Part shown: positions 1 through 6,968 of the stretch, piece by piece
How the letters are laid out: each line of letters begins with the position of its first letter
How positions within the stretch are numbered: the first letter of the stretch is position 1
From: Phaeodactylibacter sp964397205
GTDB lineage: Bacteria; Bacteroidota; Bacteroidia; Chitinophagales; Saprospiraceae
Direction: 5' to 3'
Length of the DNA stretch: 30,761 bases
NCBI GenBank assembly: GCA_964397205.1
Contig: CAYNIT010000026.1
Location: forward strand, 1-30,761
Notes under the pieces: generated by a model
What the model saw: only the letters and a program-made list of their open reading frames with translations
Database searches by the model: none
What the model was told of the DNA's origin: nothing
Made by a program: the position numbers and the translations under genes

Positions 1-706
1 GTTGGCTCCAAGTTTGTATTAGCTCCTCTGCCGAATAAGGGCGCCCTCTCAGCTGGCCTGAGAACCAGCGGCCGTTGAGGTTCAGGTTCCAGTAGGGCTG
101 GCCATTGGCACGCTCGAAGGCGATAGCAGCGGCTACCTTTTGCCCGCCATCCGGCAGCCGTTCCAGAAAGTGCTGGCTGTAGATGGTATGGATGAATACC
201 CAAAGCGATCGTTCAAAGCTGGGAAAGACTGCGAAGGCAGCTGGTTCAGGGTCATTGCGCATCACATAGCCGCAGTAGCCCAAGCGGTCACAAATCCACT
301 CTTTCGCCCGATGGCGGATGCCGAAGTAGTTGAACGTCCGGTTGCAGAGGTAGGAGCAGCCCCAGAACGACTCGCGGGCGGCTTTGCTGGCCAGCGCTCT
401 CCAATCCGCTAGATAGCGCCGCCCGTACGCTTTGCACAGGGCTTGCACGTCGAAGTAAAAAGCATCCTGAATGCGTTCTACCCAAGCTTCCGGCACGGCA
501 GAGCTGCGGGGCACTTTGATGTAGCGCCGCCCGGTCTGTGGGATAAACCCGACCAATTGGGGCGCTGCTTGCTCCAGCTGGGCCAGTGTGTGCTGAATAC
601 TGTCGGGCTGCATCATAAACTGCTGCCCGTCAGGTATTTGGCAAGATAGCCAAGCCGGGCAGCTGAGGACGGCAGCCAGCAAAAGAGAAAACCTAAGCGC
701 TTTCAT
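1..706 (-). CDS. Secreted glucosaminidase-domain protein (GH73-like), 3' end cut by window edge
   Basis: The reading frame opens at an ATG whose complement lies at 704-706 and stays open for 235 codons to the window edge, so the C-terminus is missing. The first ~23 residues form a signal peptide (MKALRFSLLLAAVLS followed by CPAWLSCQ). The cysteines could allow lipidation, but neither fits the lipobox well. Residues ~100-180 carry the glucosaminidase pattern: ARESFWGCS (putative catalytic Glu112, matching the family's ESGWG) followed by NYFGIRHR (matching NLFGIK). Such enzymes cleave the glycan backbone of peptidoglycan in the periplasm or cell wall. Extra cysteines (Cys117, Cys121, Cys139, Cys145) suggest disulfides. 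An exact TAnnTTTG box lies 29 bases upstream of the ATG. It is transcribed divergently from the HD-PycTM gene. The family call is by motif only; the exact substrate is unknown. Confidence 0.8.
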   Translation of the reverse strand, partial: MKALRFSLLLAAVLSCPAWLSCQIPDGQQFMMQPDSIQHTLAQLEQAAPQLVGFIPQTGRRYIKVPRSSAVPEAWVERIQDAFYFDVQALCKAYGRRYLADWRALASKAARESFWGCSYLCNRTFNYFGIRHRAKEWICDRLGYCGYVMRNDPEPAAFAVFPSFERSLWVFIHTIYSQHFLERLPDGGQKVAAAIAFERANGQPYWNLNLNGRWFSGQLRGRPYSAEELIQTWSQ

Positions 707-1083
707 AATAGCTTTTTTGTCTTAGCAGACACCCCAAATTTAAATATATTTTGCGGTTTCCTCCCGCCGGGCACTAATCTTAGGCTCGCAGCCGTTCTAT
801 CGTTTACGATACAGCGCTGGCCTTGTAAGCTGGCAGCGCCTCTAAAGCAGCCTCTCCATTTCGATTCCGCGGTAATTTTTTTAAATTGTCCGCAGGCAAT
901 TGTCGCTCCAAAATGCTGCCGCAGCATGGCGCGGAAGAGGACAGCGGCCAAGGGCGAAGTTGGGCGGGCGGGCTTCTTTCGCCGTACCAAGATGACAATA
1001 GCTAATGTTGTATTCGGCGCTACAACCGCCAGCTGTTATGCTCCTTGGCTGCTCGGTGCGAGGGTTTCAACACGCATACTTTT
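707..1083. other. Divergent intergenic region with two small repeat motifs
   Basis: This spacer separates the divergent glucosaminidase and HD-PycTM genes. Short minus-strand frames here show no recognisable protein. Two motifs stand out: a 6-bp inverted repeat with a 2-base centre, TATCGTTTACGATA (798-811), and a direct repeat AATTGTC at 884-890 and 898-904, spaced 14 bases start to start. Either could bind a regulator; this is inference. A near-match to the -7 box (TAATGTTG, 1003-1010, one mismatch) faces the HD-PycTM gene. Confidence 0.35.
735..742 (-). promoter_or_regulatory. Bacteroidota -7 promoter box for the glucosaminidase gene
   Basis: On the minus strand the bases read TAAATTTG, an exact match to TAnnTTTG, 29 bases before the ATG at 706. 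No convincing -33 TTG is seen at the usual spacing, so this rests on the -7 box and its position. Confidence 0.5.
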
Positions 1084-2325
1084 ATGATTAAACCACAAAA
1101 CAGCCTGCTGGCTGAGACGGAAAACTACATTCTGCAATTTTACGAGGAACACTTCCCGCGAAAGCTCGTCTTTCACGATTTCCAACATACCCAAAACGTG
1201 GTGGAAGCCGCCCGTCAGATTGGGCTGCAGTACGAACTTAGCGACAAGGAGATGGAGGTGTTGCAGCTGGCTGCCTGGTTTCACGATACGGGCTACTACA
1301 AGTCGCCCGAAAAGCACGAGGAGCTGAGCTGCCAACTGGCGGAGGACTACCTGAAGCAGAGGGGCTATCCGGCAGCGGACATTGAGGCTGTCAAACGCTG
1401 CATCATGGCGACGCGCTTGCCACAGCAGCCCAATACCCTCCTAGAGGCCATTCTCTGTGATGCGGACCTCAGCCACCTTGGCAATGAGCACTACTGGGAC
1501 CGCTGCGGCCGGCTGCGGCAGGAAATGCTGGTAGCCCGGGATGTCGTCATGTCGGAACCCGAATGGGTGGAGTTCGAAATCAACTTCATGCGCCGCCACC
1601 GCTACCATACGGAAGTGGCGCGCAACATGTTTGATAAACGCAAAGGCAAACACATCAAGCAGCTGCAGAAGCAGAAAGTGCGGCTCGACCCGGATGCCCT
1701 GGAAGCCCTGGAAGAAGCCAAAGAGGACAGCAAAAAGAAAAAGAAGAAAAAGAAAAAGAACTCGGGGGATGACCTGAAGGAACTCAACTTGGGCCGGGGG
1801 GTAGAAACCATGTACCGCACTACCTACCGTACCCACGTCAACCTGAGCTCCATTGCCGATAACAAGGCCAACATCATGCTGAGCATCAACGCGATCATCG
1901 TCTCCATCGTGGTGGCCAATCTGGTGCCCAATTTCAGCGATAACCCCCGCTTGATTCTTCCGACGGTGGTACTGCTCAGCGTATGCCTTTCGGCGCTTGT
2001 ATTCGCTATCTTGGCTACCCGCCCGAAAGTGACAGAAGGGCGCGTAACCCGGGAGGATATTGCCGCCAAGCGGTCCAATCTCCTGTTCTTTGGCAACTTT
2101 TACAATATGGAGCTCGAGGATTTTCACTGGGGCATGATGGAGATGATCAAGGACAGTGATTTTCTATACAGCTCTATGACCCGCGACCTGTATTTCCTGG
2201 GGGTGGTATTGGCTAAGAAATACCGTTACCTGCGGATTTGCTACAGCATATTCATGTACGGCTTGATTGTGTCGGTAGCGATTTTTGCGGCTGTGTTTGC
2301 GCTTGGCGAAAGCGCGGCGGGGTGA
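1084..2325 (+). CDS. HD-domain phosphohydrolase fused to a PycTM-type (DUF5706) membrane module
   Basis: 413 aa from ATG 1084; an in-frame ATG at 1045 would add 13 residues with no similarity to the domain. Residues ~10-200 form an HD domain with His31, His35, the His67-Asp68 pair (AAWFHDTGYY) and Asp126/Asp128 (CDADLSHLG), the usual metal ligands of phosphohydrolases. A lysine-rich linker (~217-226, nearly all Lys) follows. Residues ~241-409 match the PycTM effector family: MYRTTYRTHVNLSSIADNK, then hydrophobic segments at ~264-281, ~290-312 and ~387-407. PycTM modules are the membrane-damaging effectors of Pycsar antiphage systems, which respond to cCMP or cUMP. No pyrimidine cyclase gene lies in this window, so this is an orphan fusion and its job is unknown. 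The HD part could hydrolyse a nucleotide signal for the membrane part, but that is inference. It ends flush against the convergent DUF2805 gene. Confidence 0.82.
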   Translation: MIKPQNSLLAETENYILQFYEEHFPRKLVFHDFQHTQNVVEAARQIGLQYELSDKEMEVLQLAAWFHDTGYYKSPEKHEELSCQLAEDYLKQRGYPAADIEAVKRCIMATRLPQQPNTLLEAILCDADLSHLGNEHYWDRCGRLRQEMLVARDVVMSEPEWVEFEINFMRRHRYHTEVARNMFDKRKGKHIKQLQKQKVRLDPDALEALEEAKEDSKKKKKKKKKNSGDDLKELNLGRGVETMYRTTYRTHVNLSSIADNKANIMLSINAIIVSIVVANLVPNFSDNPRLILPTVVLLSVCLSALVFAILATRPKVTEGRVTREDIAAKRSNLLFFGNFYNMELEDFHWGMMEMIKDSDFLYSSMTRDLYFLGVVLAKKYRYLRICYSIFMYGLIVSVAIFAAVFALGESAAG

Positions 2326-2637
2326 TCATTTGCTTTTCTTGTTGAGGCTGATCTGCCGTTGCTGCCGGGACTTGAAGCGCCCGGCATTGTTCTGCCTCAA
2401 CCGACGGTGCTTGGTGTTGCGGCCCTGCACTCTGGCGCGCCACTTTTTCCAGTTGCGCAGTTTCATCTGCTGTTTCATGACTTTTATGACCTCCGCTTCG
2501 GGCAGGCCGAATTGCGCTTCTATGGCATCGAATGGCGTACGGTCCTCCCAGGCCATTTCTACGATACGATTGAGGTCTCGCTCGGTGAGTTCGTGTTCTT
2601 GGATGATTTTTTTGATGCTTTTGCCCATCTTGGTCAT
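2326..2637 (-). CDS. DUF2805 / TIGR03643 family protein
   Basis: 103 aa, matching the small conserved DUF2805 family of unknown function. Residues ~8-60 (IIQEHELTERDLNRIVEMAW through PFDAIEAQFGLPEAEVIKVM) are predicted helical, with a helix-turn-helix-like look. The C-terminal ~40 residues are rich in Arg, Lys and Gln and could bind nucleic acid; that is inference. The likely start is ATG 2637, though an in-frame ATG three codons downstream (2628) is possible. Its stop codon abuts the stop of the convergent HD-PycTM gene: the two stops form TGATCA with no spacer. It is transcribed divergently from the DUF2141 gene. No function is assigned. Confidence 0.8.
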   Translation of the reverse strand: MTKMGKSIKKIIQEHELTERDLNRIVEMAWEDRTPFDAIEAQFGLPEAEVIKVMKQQMKLRNWKKWRARVQGRNTKHRRLRQNNAGRFKSRQQRQISLNKKSK

Positions 2638-2689
2638 TATTTTACCTATCCAACAAGGGGTTGGCGGGCTTGTTGAGCCGGTATTTTCA

Positions 2690-2697
2690 TACTTTTG
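2690..2697 (+). promoter_or_regulatory. Bacteroidota promoter (-7 box) for the DUF2141 gene
   Basis: TACTTTTG is an exact TAnnTTTG match. A TTG at 2670-2672 lies 17 bases upstream and could be the -33 element. The expected transcription start is near 2704, giving a leader of about 27 bases before the start codon at 2731. Confidence 0.55.
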
Positions 2698-2730
2698 CCA
2701 TTCGTCGTTTACTTAAACCGTTAAGAGGCT

Positions 2731-3165
2731 TTGATAAAAATACTTTTACTATCCATGCTGTTTTCCGCCTTGCTGCCCCAGGAAGAGCAGGGGGAAATTC
2801 TCATTCGAGTACAGGGCATAGGGGCACCGGAGGGTAAGATACGTCTGGCCCTGTTTCAGGACCGGTCCGAGTTTCCGCACACGGAATCGGCCATGATAGG
2901 CAAGGTGCTGCCCGCGCAAGAACGAGAACTGCGGTGCACCATTCAGGGGGTGGCTTACGGTACTTACGCCATTGCCGTGTTCCACGATATCAACGGCAAC
3001 GGCCGGCTCGACCGCAACCCGTTTGGGCTGCCTACCGAGCCCTACGCTTTCTCCAACAATCCTTCTATTAAGTGGCGGGCACCCCGCTTCCGGGACGCTG
3101 CCTTCCGCCTGGTAAAGCCTAGCTTCAACCTCCGTATTGAACTGCGTTACTGGTCAGACCACTGA
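2731..3165 (+). CDS. DUF2141 domain-containing secreted protein
   Basis: 144 aa from a TTG start at 2731, chosen because AGAGG lies just upstream and because it gives a hydrophobic export signal (MIKILLLSMLFSALLP). The first ATG, at 2755, would remove most of that signal. Residues ~22-140 match DUF2141: a beta-sandwich-like fold with the family hallmarks GKIRLALFQD, YGTYAIAVFHDINGNGRLDRN and FGLPTEPYAFSNN. The family is common in Bacteroidota and cyanobacteria, is presumed periplasmic, and has no known biochemical role. The DxNxNGxxD stretch (~86-93) resembles a calcium-binding loop. An exact -7 promoter box lies 34 bases upstream. A dyad follows the gene at 3202-3223. Confidence 0.82.
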   Translation: MIKILLLSMLFSALLPQEEQGEILIRVQGIGAPEGKIRLALFQDRSEFPHTESAMIGKVLPAQERELRCTIQGVAYGTYAIAVFHDINGNGRLDRNPFGLPTEPYAFSNNPSIKWRAPRFRDAAFRLVKPSFNLRIELRYWSDH

Positions 3166-3201
3166 CTCGAAATGCTCCTGCTCCTTTCCTTTATATTTCA
3201 A

Positions 3202-3230
3202 GCTAATGACAGTCCACATTAGCATATGCT
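3202..3230. promoter_or_regulatory. Dyad and adjoining palindrome upstream of the metF promoter
   Basis: GCTAATG (3202-3208) and CATTAGC (3217-3223) are perfect 7-bp inverted repeats with 8 bases between. They run directly into the 10-bp palindrome AGCATATGCT (3221-3230). The block ends about 12 bases before the metF -7 box, so it covers where RNA polymerase would contact the -33 region. It may be an operator. A weak terminator for the DUF2141 gene is the alternative, since TTTTT follows at 3232-3236. Confidence 0.4.
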
Positions 3231-3242
3231 CTTTTTAGTTCT

Positions 3243-3250
3243 TAGCTTTG
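3243..3250 (+). promoter_or_regulatory. Bacteroidota -7 promoter box for metF
   Basis: TAGCTTTG is an exact TAnnTTTG match. Transcription would start near 3257, downstream of the TTG at 3248, which rules out that longer start for this promoter and supports ATG 3284. Confidence 0.55.
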
Positions 3251-3283
3251 CCCTCGTTTTCACGGACTTATGAAAAACTAAAC

Positions 3284-4240
3284 ATGAAGGTCACAGAGTA
3301 CTTTGAAAAAGCTAACGGGCAGACTTTAATCTCATTTGAAGTGCTTCCGCCCCTTAAGGGAGGGAGTATGCAAGCCATATTTGACATTCTAGACCCCCTG
3401 ATGGAGTTCAAACCACCCTTTATTGATGTGACTTACCACCGGGAGGAGTTTGTCTATAAGATGCGCGAAAGCGGTTACTACGAAAAAACGGCCATCCGGA
3501 AGCGCCCCGGCACGGTGGGCATCTGTGCTGCCATTATGCATCGCTACGGTGTAGATGCCGTACCCCACCTTCTCTGTGGAGGGTTCACCAAAACGGATAC
3601 CGAAGGGGCCTTAGTTGACCTCAATTTCCTGAACATCGACAATGTCCTCGCTCTGCGGGGGGATGCCCGGAAGTTCGACGGCAAGTTCATCCCTGAAGAA
3701 CACGGCCACAAATACGCCATCGATCTGGTCAAACAGATTGAGGACATGAACAAGGGGCAGTACCTTAATACCGACATTGAAAACGGAACGCCTACGGACT
3801 TTTGCATTGGGGTAGCTGGGTATCCGGAGAAGCATTTCGAAGCGCCCAATAAGGACCTTGACCTGTCGTACGCTAAGGCGAAGGTGGAGGCAGGAGCAGA
3901 CTATATCGTCACCCAGATGTTCTTCGACAACAGCAAGTACTTCGAGTACGTAGACCGCTGCCGGGAGGAGGGCATCAACGTGCCGATTGTTCCCGGCTTA
4001 AAGCCGATTACCAAAAAATACCAGCTCAACTCGCTGCCCCGTATTTTCCACTGCGATCTGCCCGATGATCTAGTTAAAGCTGTGCAATCTGCCAAAGACA
4101 AAGAAGGCAGGCGGCAGGCTGGCATAGAGTGGTGCATTCAGCAATCCAAAGAGCTGAAGAAAGCCGGCGCGCCTTGCTTGCACTACTACACCATGGGAGA
4201 TTCCAAAACCATCCGGGAAATTGTGGAGAGCGTGTACTGA
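3284..4240 (+). CDS. metF: Methylenetetrahydrofolate reductase
   Basis: 318 aa, the usual Bacteroidota length. It reduces 5,10-methylene-THF to 5-methyl-THF with FAD and NAD(P)H, supplying the methyl group for methionine synthesis in the cytoplasm. Visible motifs of the TIM-barrel fold are ISFEVLPP near the N-terminus (with the family's catalytic Glu), DVTYHREE, LALRGDARK (flavin contact), CIGVAGYPEKH, GADYIVTQMFFD and PIVPGLKPIT. The ATG at 3284 is preferred over TTG 3248 because the latter lies inside the promoter -7 box. It has its own promoter and a dyad just upstream, so it is probably regulated alone. No methionine synthase gene or riboswitch is visible nearby. Confidence 0.95.
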   Translation: MKVTEYFEKANGQTLISFEVLPPLKGGSMQAIFDILDPLMEFKPPFIDVTYHREEFVYKMRESGYYEKTAIRKRPGTVGICAAIMHRYGVDAVPHLLCGGFTKTDTEGALVDLNFLNIDNVLALRGDARKFDGKFIPEEHGHKYAIDLVKQIEDMNKGQYLNTDIENGTPTDFCIGVAGYPEKHFEAPNKDLDLSYAKAKVEAGADYIVTQMFFDNSKYFEYVDRCREEGINVPIVPGLKPITKKYQLNSLPRIFHCDLPDDLVKAVQSAKDKEGRRQAGIEWCIQQSKELKKAGAPCLHYYTMGDSKTIREIVESVY

Positions 4241-4303
4241 TGATGGGGCCGCCTTGCCCGTGCGTTGACAAATTGGTAATATTGCAGCCACAAAAAACTA
4301 CGC

Positions 4304-6811
4304 ATGCTGCGATTCATTCCGCTGATCTTAGCCTTCTGGATTCCATGGTGCTTGGATGCCCAGGTTCCGTCACCCTCTGACTTCCTGCCTCATCCGCACG
4401 GAGCGCAGTTCACGCTGCACCATCAAGTAGCCGCTTACACGCGGACAGTAGCTGAACTAAGCCCTCGCGTCAGCCTTCAACAATATGGTGAATCCTACGA
4501 GGGGCGGCCGCTGTTGCTCGCTGCCATTTCAACTCCCGAAAACCTGCAGCGTTTGGAGGACATCCGCAAGAACAACCTGCGGCGGGTTGGCCTTCTGGAA
4601 GGCGAGACGGACCCGAGCTTGGACTTGGCCATCGTCTGGCTCAGTTTTGGCGTGCACGGCAATGAGGCGGGGGCAACGGAAAGCGCCCTTGCCGTACTCT
4701 ACGAACTGGCGCGGGAAGGCCAAGAAGCTATTGAAGAATGGCTGCAGCATACTGTAGTTTTGCTGGATCCCTGCCTCAATCCGGACGGGTACGCCCGCTA
4801 TACCCAATGGTACCGGTCTGTAGCTACTACTGCCAATACGCCGGAGCGGCTTACCCGGGAGCACCGCGAGCCTTGGCCCGCCGGCCGCACCAACCACTAT
4901 CTTTTTGACCTCAACCGGGACTGGGCCTGGCAAACCCAGCAGGAAACCCGGCAGCGGCTGGCTGTTTACCACGATTGGATGCCCCACATACACGTGGATT
5001 ACCATGAGCAGTTTCCGGACAGCCCCTACTACTTTGCTCCCGCCACCGAACCCTACCACGCCTACATTACCGATTGGCAGACGGAATTTCAGTACCGCAT
5101 CGGCAAGGCTCACGCCCGCTACTTTGACCAAAACGGATGGCTGTACTTCACCCGCGAAGTGTTCGACTTGCTGTATCCCAGCTACGGCGACACGTACCCT
5201 ATTTTTAACGGCGCTATTGGCATGACGCACGAACAGGCGGGCCATGGCATAGCGGGCCGCTCGGTACTTATGGAAAACGGCGACACCCTGCTGCTGCGCG
5301 ACCGCATTGCCCACCATACCGCCACCGCCTTGTCTACAGTGGAGACCGCTGCCCAACACCGCGCGGAATTGCTGGAAGAATTCGAAGCCTACTTTGCATC
5401 CGCCCGCAGCCAGCCCATGGGCCGGTACAAAACTTTTGTAATCAGCCAAGAGAACCCGAGCGGCCGCATCAGCGCACTTTTAGATTTGCTAGACCGCAAC
5501 CATGTCCGTTACAGCCAGGTGAGAGCCAAGCAAAGGCTACGGGCTTATGACTATCAGCAGCAGGCGGAAACGACCATCACGATTGAAGAAGGCGATCTGC
5601 TGGTCAGCGCCCATCAGCCATTGTCGGTGCTGGTACAGGTGCTCTTCGAGCCCGAACCGGAGCTGGAGGATTCTCTGACCTACGACATCACCGCCTGGGC
5701 GCTGCCCTACGCCTTTGGCCTGGAAGCAGCCGCCTTAGAGCAGCGCGTTGAGGGGGGAAACGAATTCCATCTGGTGCGCTCCTACTCCAATATTGATCGT
5801 TTGGAAGCCCCCTACGCTTATTTGCTGCCCTGGAATTCCCGGGAAGATGCCCGTTTCCTCGGAGCGTTGTTGCAAGCCGGCATCAAACTGCGCACCGCTG
5901 GAGGCGCCTTTGCCATAGAAGGCAGTGAGTACGAGTCCGGCACCTTGGTAATCACCGCAGCGGATAACCGGAAAATGGGGGCAGATTTCCATAAGGTGGT
6001 CAAGCGTTTGGCCAAAGACTACGGGCAGGGCCTGAGGGCAGTAAGTACGGGCTTTGCAGAGGAAGGTAGCGATTTGGGATCCGAGGGGATGTCCTACTTG
6101 CCCAAACCGCGTGTGGCGGTGATGGGCGGGGAGCATGTGCAACCTGGCAGCTATGGAGAAGTTTGGCATTTCTTCGAGCGGGTGCTGGAGTACCCTGCCT
6201 ACTTCTTCCGGGCGGAAGACTTTGCCAAGCTAGACCTGTCCGGCTACACCACCCTTATTCTTCCGGAGGGGCAGTATGATTTTAGCGAAAGAAGCCGGGA
6301 GCGTTTGCAGCAGTGGATGAGAGCAGGGGGGCGGCTCATTGCTATTGGCACAGCTCTACGCAGTTTGGAAGGCATAGAGCCCTTGTCCCTGAAGCGCCGT
6401 CAGCCCGCACAGGCAACCAAAGCGGAAGCGCAGAGCCGAATACGCACCTACGGGGGCATCAGCCGGTGGCGCATCAGCCGGAGCTTGCCCGGCGCCATTT
6501 TCCAAGTTGGCTTAGATGCCACCCATCCCTTCGCTGCAGGCATGGGAGCGCAGTACTTCAGCCTCAAGACCAGCGCAAGCACCTACGAATTGCTGGACGA
6601 GGGATGGAACATTGCCTATTTGCCGGAGTCCCCGAAGCCGATCGGGTTCGTAGGGCAGGAAGCGCTGCAGCAGATGCCCGGGAGCCTAGTAGCTGGGCAG
6701 GAAAAGGTCGGCCAGGGCAGTGCGGTCTATCTGGTGGACAATCCGCTGTTTCGGGCATTCTGGTATCAGGGCCAGTTGTTGTTTGCCAATGTCATCTTCA
6801 TGCCAGATTGA
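4304..6811 (+). CDS. Secreted M14 family zinc carboxypeptidase with C-terminal glutaminase-like domain
   Basis: 835 aa. A signal peptide (MLRFIPLILAFWIPWCLDAQ) ends in the AQ cleavage typical of this phylum. Residues ~30-350 are a peptidase M14 domain. The first zinc motif is GVHGNEAG with His118 and Glu121, and the third ligand is probably His234 in HVDYHEQ. NPDGYARYTQW and MTHEQAGHG are further family signatures. Residues ~600-690 (PRVAVMGGEHVQPGSYGEVW and LDLSGYTTLILPEGQY) look like a class I glutamine-amidotransferase/DJ-1 fold, found in long M14 members of Bacteroidota. It likely trims peptides outside the cytoplasm. No T9SS tail is seen, so the periplasm or outer surface is inferred. 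It starts 63 bases after metF. Confidence 0.88.
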   Translation: MLRFIPLILAFWIPWCLDAQVPSPSDFLPHPHGAQFTLHHQVAAYTRTVAELSPRVSLQQYGESYEGRPLLLAAISTPENLQRLEDIRKNNLRRVGLLEGETDPSLDLAIVWLSFGVHGNEAGATESALAVLYELAREGQEAIEEWLQHTVVLLDPCLNPDGYARYTQWYRSVATTANTPERLTREHREPWPAGRTNHYLFDLNRDWAWQTQQETRQRLAVYHDWMPHIHVDYHEQFPDSPYYFAPATEPYHAYITDWQTEFQYRIGKAHARYFDQNGWLYFTREVFDLLYPSYGDTYPIFNGAIGMTHEQAGHGIAGRSVLMENGDTLLLRDRIAHHTATALSTVETAAQHRAELLEEFEAYFASARSQPMGRYKTFVISQENPSGRISALLDLLDRNHVRYSQVRAKQRLRAYDYQQQAETTITIEEGDLLVSAHQPLSVLVQVLFEPEPELEDSLTYDITAWALPYAFGLEAAALEQRVEGGNEFHLVRSYSNIDRLEAPYAYLLPWNSREDARFLGALLQAGIKLRTAGGAFAIEGSEYESGTLVITAADNRKMGADFHKVVKRLAKDYGQGLRAVSTGFAEEGSDLGSEGMSYLPKPRVAVMGGEHVQPGSYGEVWHFFERVLEYPAYFFRAEDFAKLDLSGYTTLILPEGQYDFSERSRERLQQWMRAGGRLIAIGTALRSLEGIEPLSLKRRQPAQATKAEAQSRIRTYGGISRWRISRSLPGAIFQVGLDATHPFAAGMGAQYFSLKTSASTYELLDEGWNIAYLPESPKPIGFVGQEALQQMPGSLVAGQEKVGQGSAVYLVDNPLFRAFWYQGQLLFANVIFMPD

Positions 6812-6887
6812 GGTGCCGGAAGCCGCCTATAATGTCGTGCCTTTGCGTAAAGCTCAGTTCTGCATTGCCATTGCGGGTTTATTGTCC

Positions 6888-6895
6888 TACCTTTG
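6888..6895 (+). promoter_or_regulatory. Bacteroidota promoter for the trypsin-like protease gene
   Basis: TACCTTTG is an exact -7 match. TTG at 6865-6867 lies 20 bases upstream as a possible -33 element. It would give a leader of roughly 65 bases before ATG 6969. Confidence 0.55.
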
Positions 6896-6968
6896 AAAGC
6901 AAAATAAAGTACGGAGCTGCTTAGGGCGAATGCTATTCCACGGCAGCTTTCAATAACTACTTGTAAGC

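Noticed and set aside
1729..1777. A-rich lysine tract in the HD-PycTM gene considered as a programmed frameshift site giving an HD-only product
   Set aside because: The runs contain at most five A's, short of the A-AAA-AAG slippery heptamer, and no stimulatory structure was identified.
1084..4240. A complete defence island around the PycTM-like protein
   Set aside because: Neighbours are metF, DUF2805, DUF2141 and a glucosaminidase; no cyclase, nuclease or mobile-element gene is present.
4529..5449. 306-codon frame antisense to the M14 peptidase
   Set aside because: No recognisable motif, and the sense strand carries an intact zinc peptidase.
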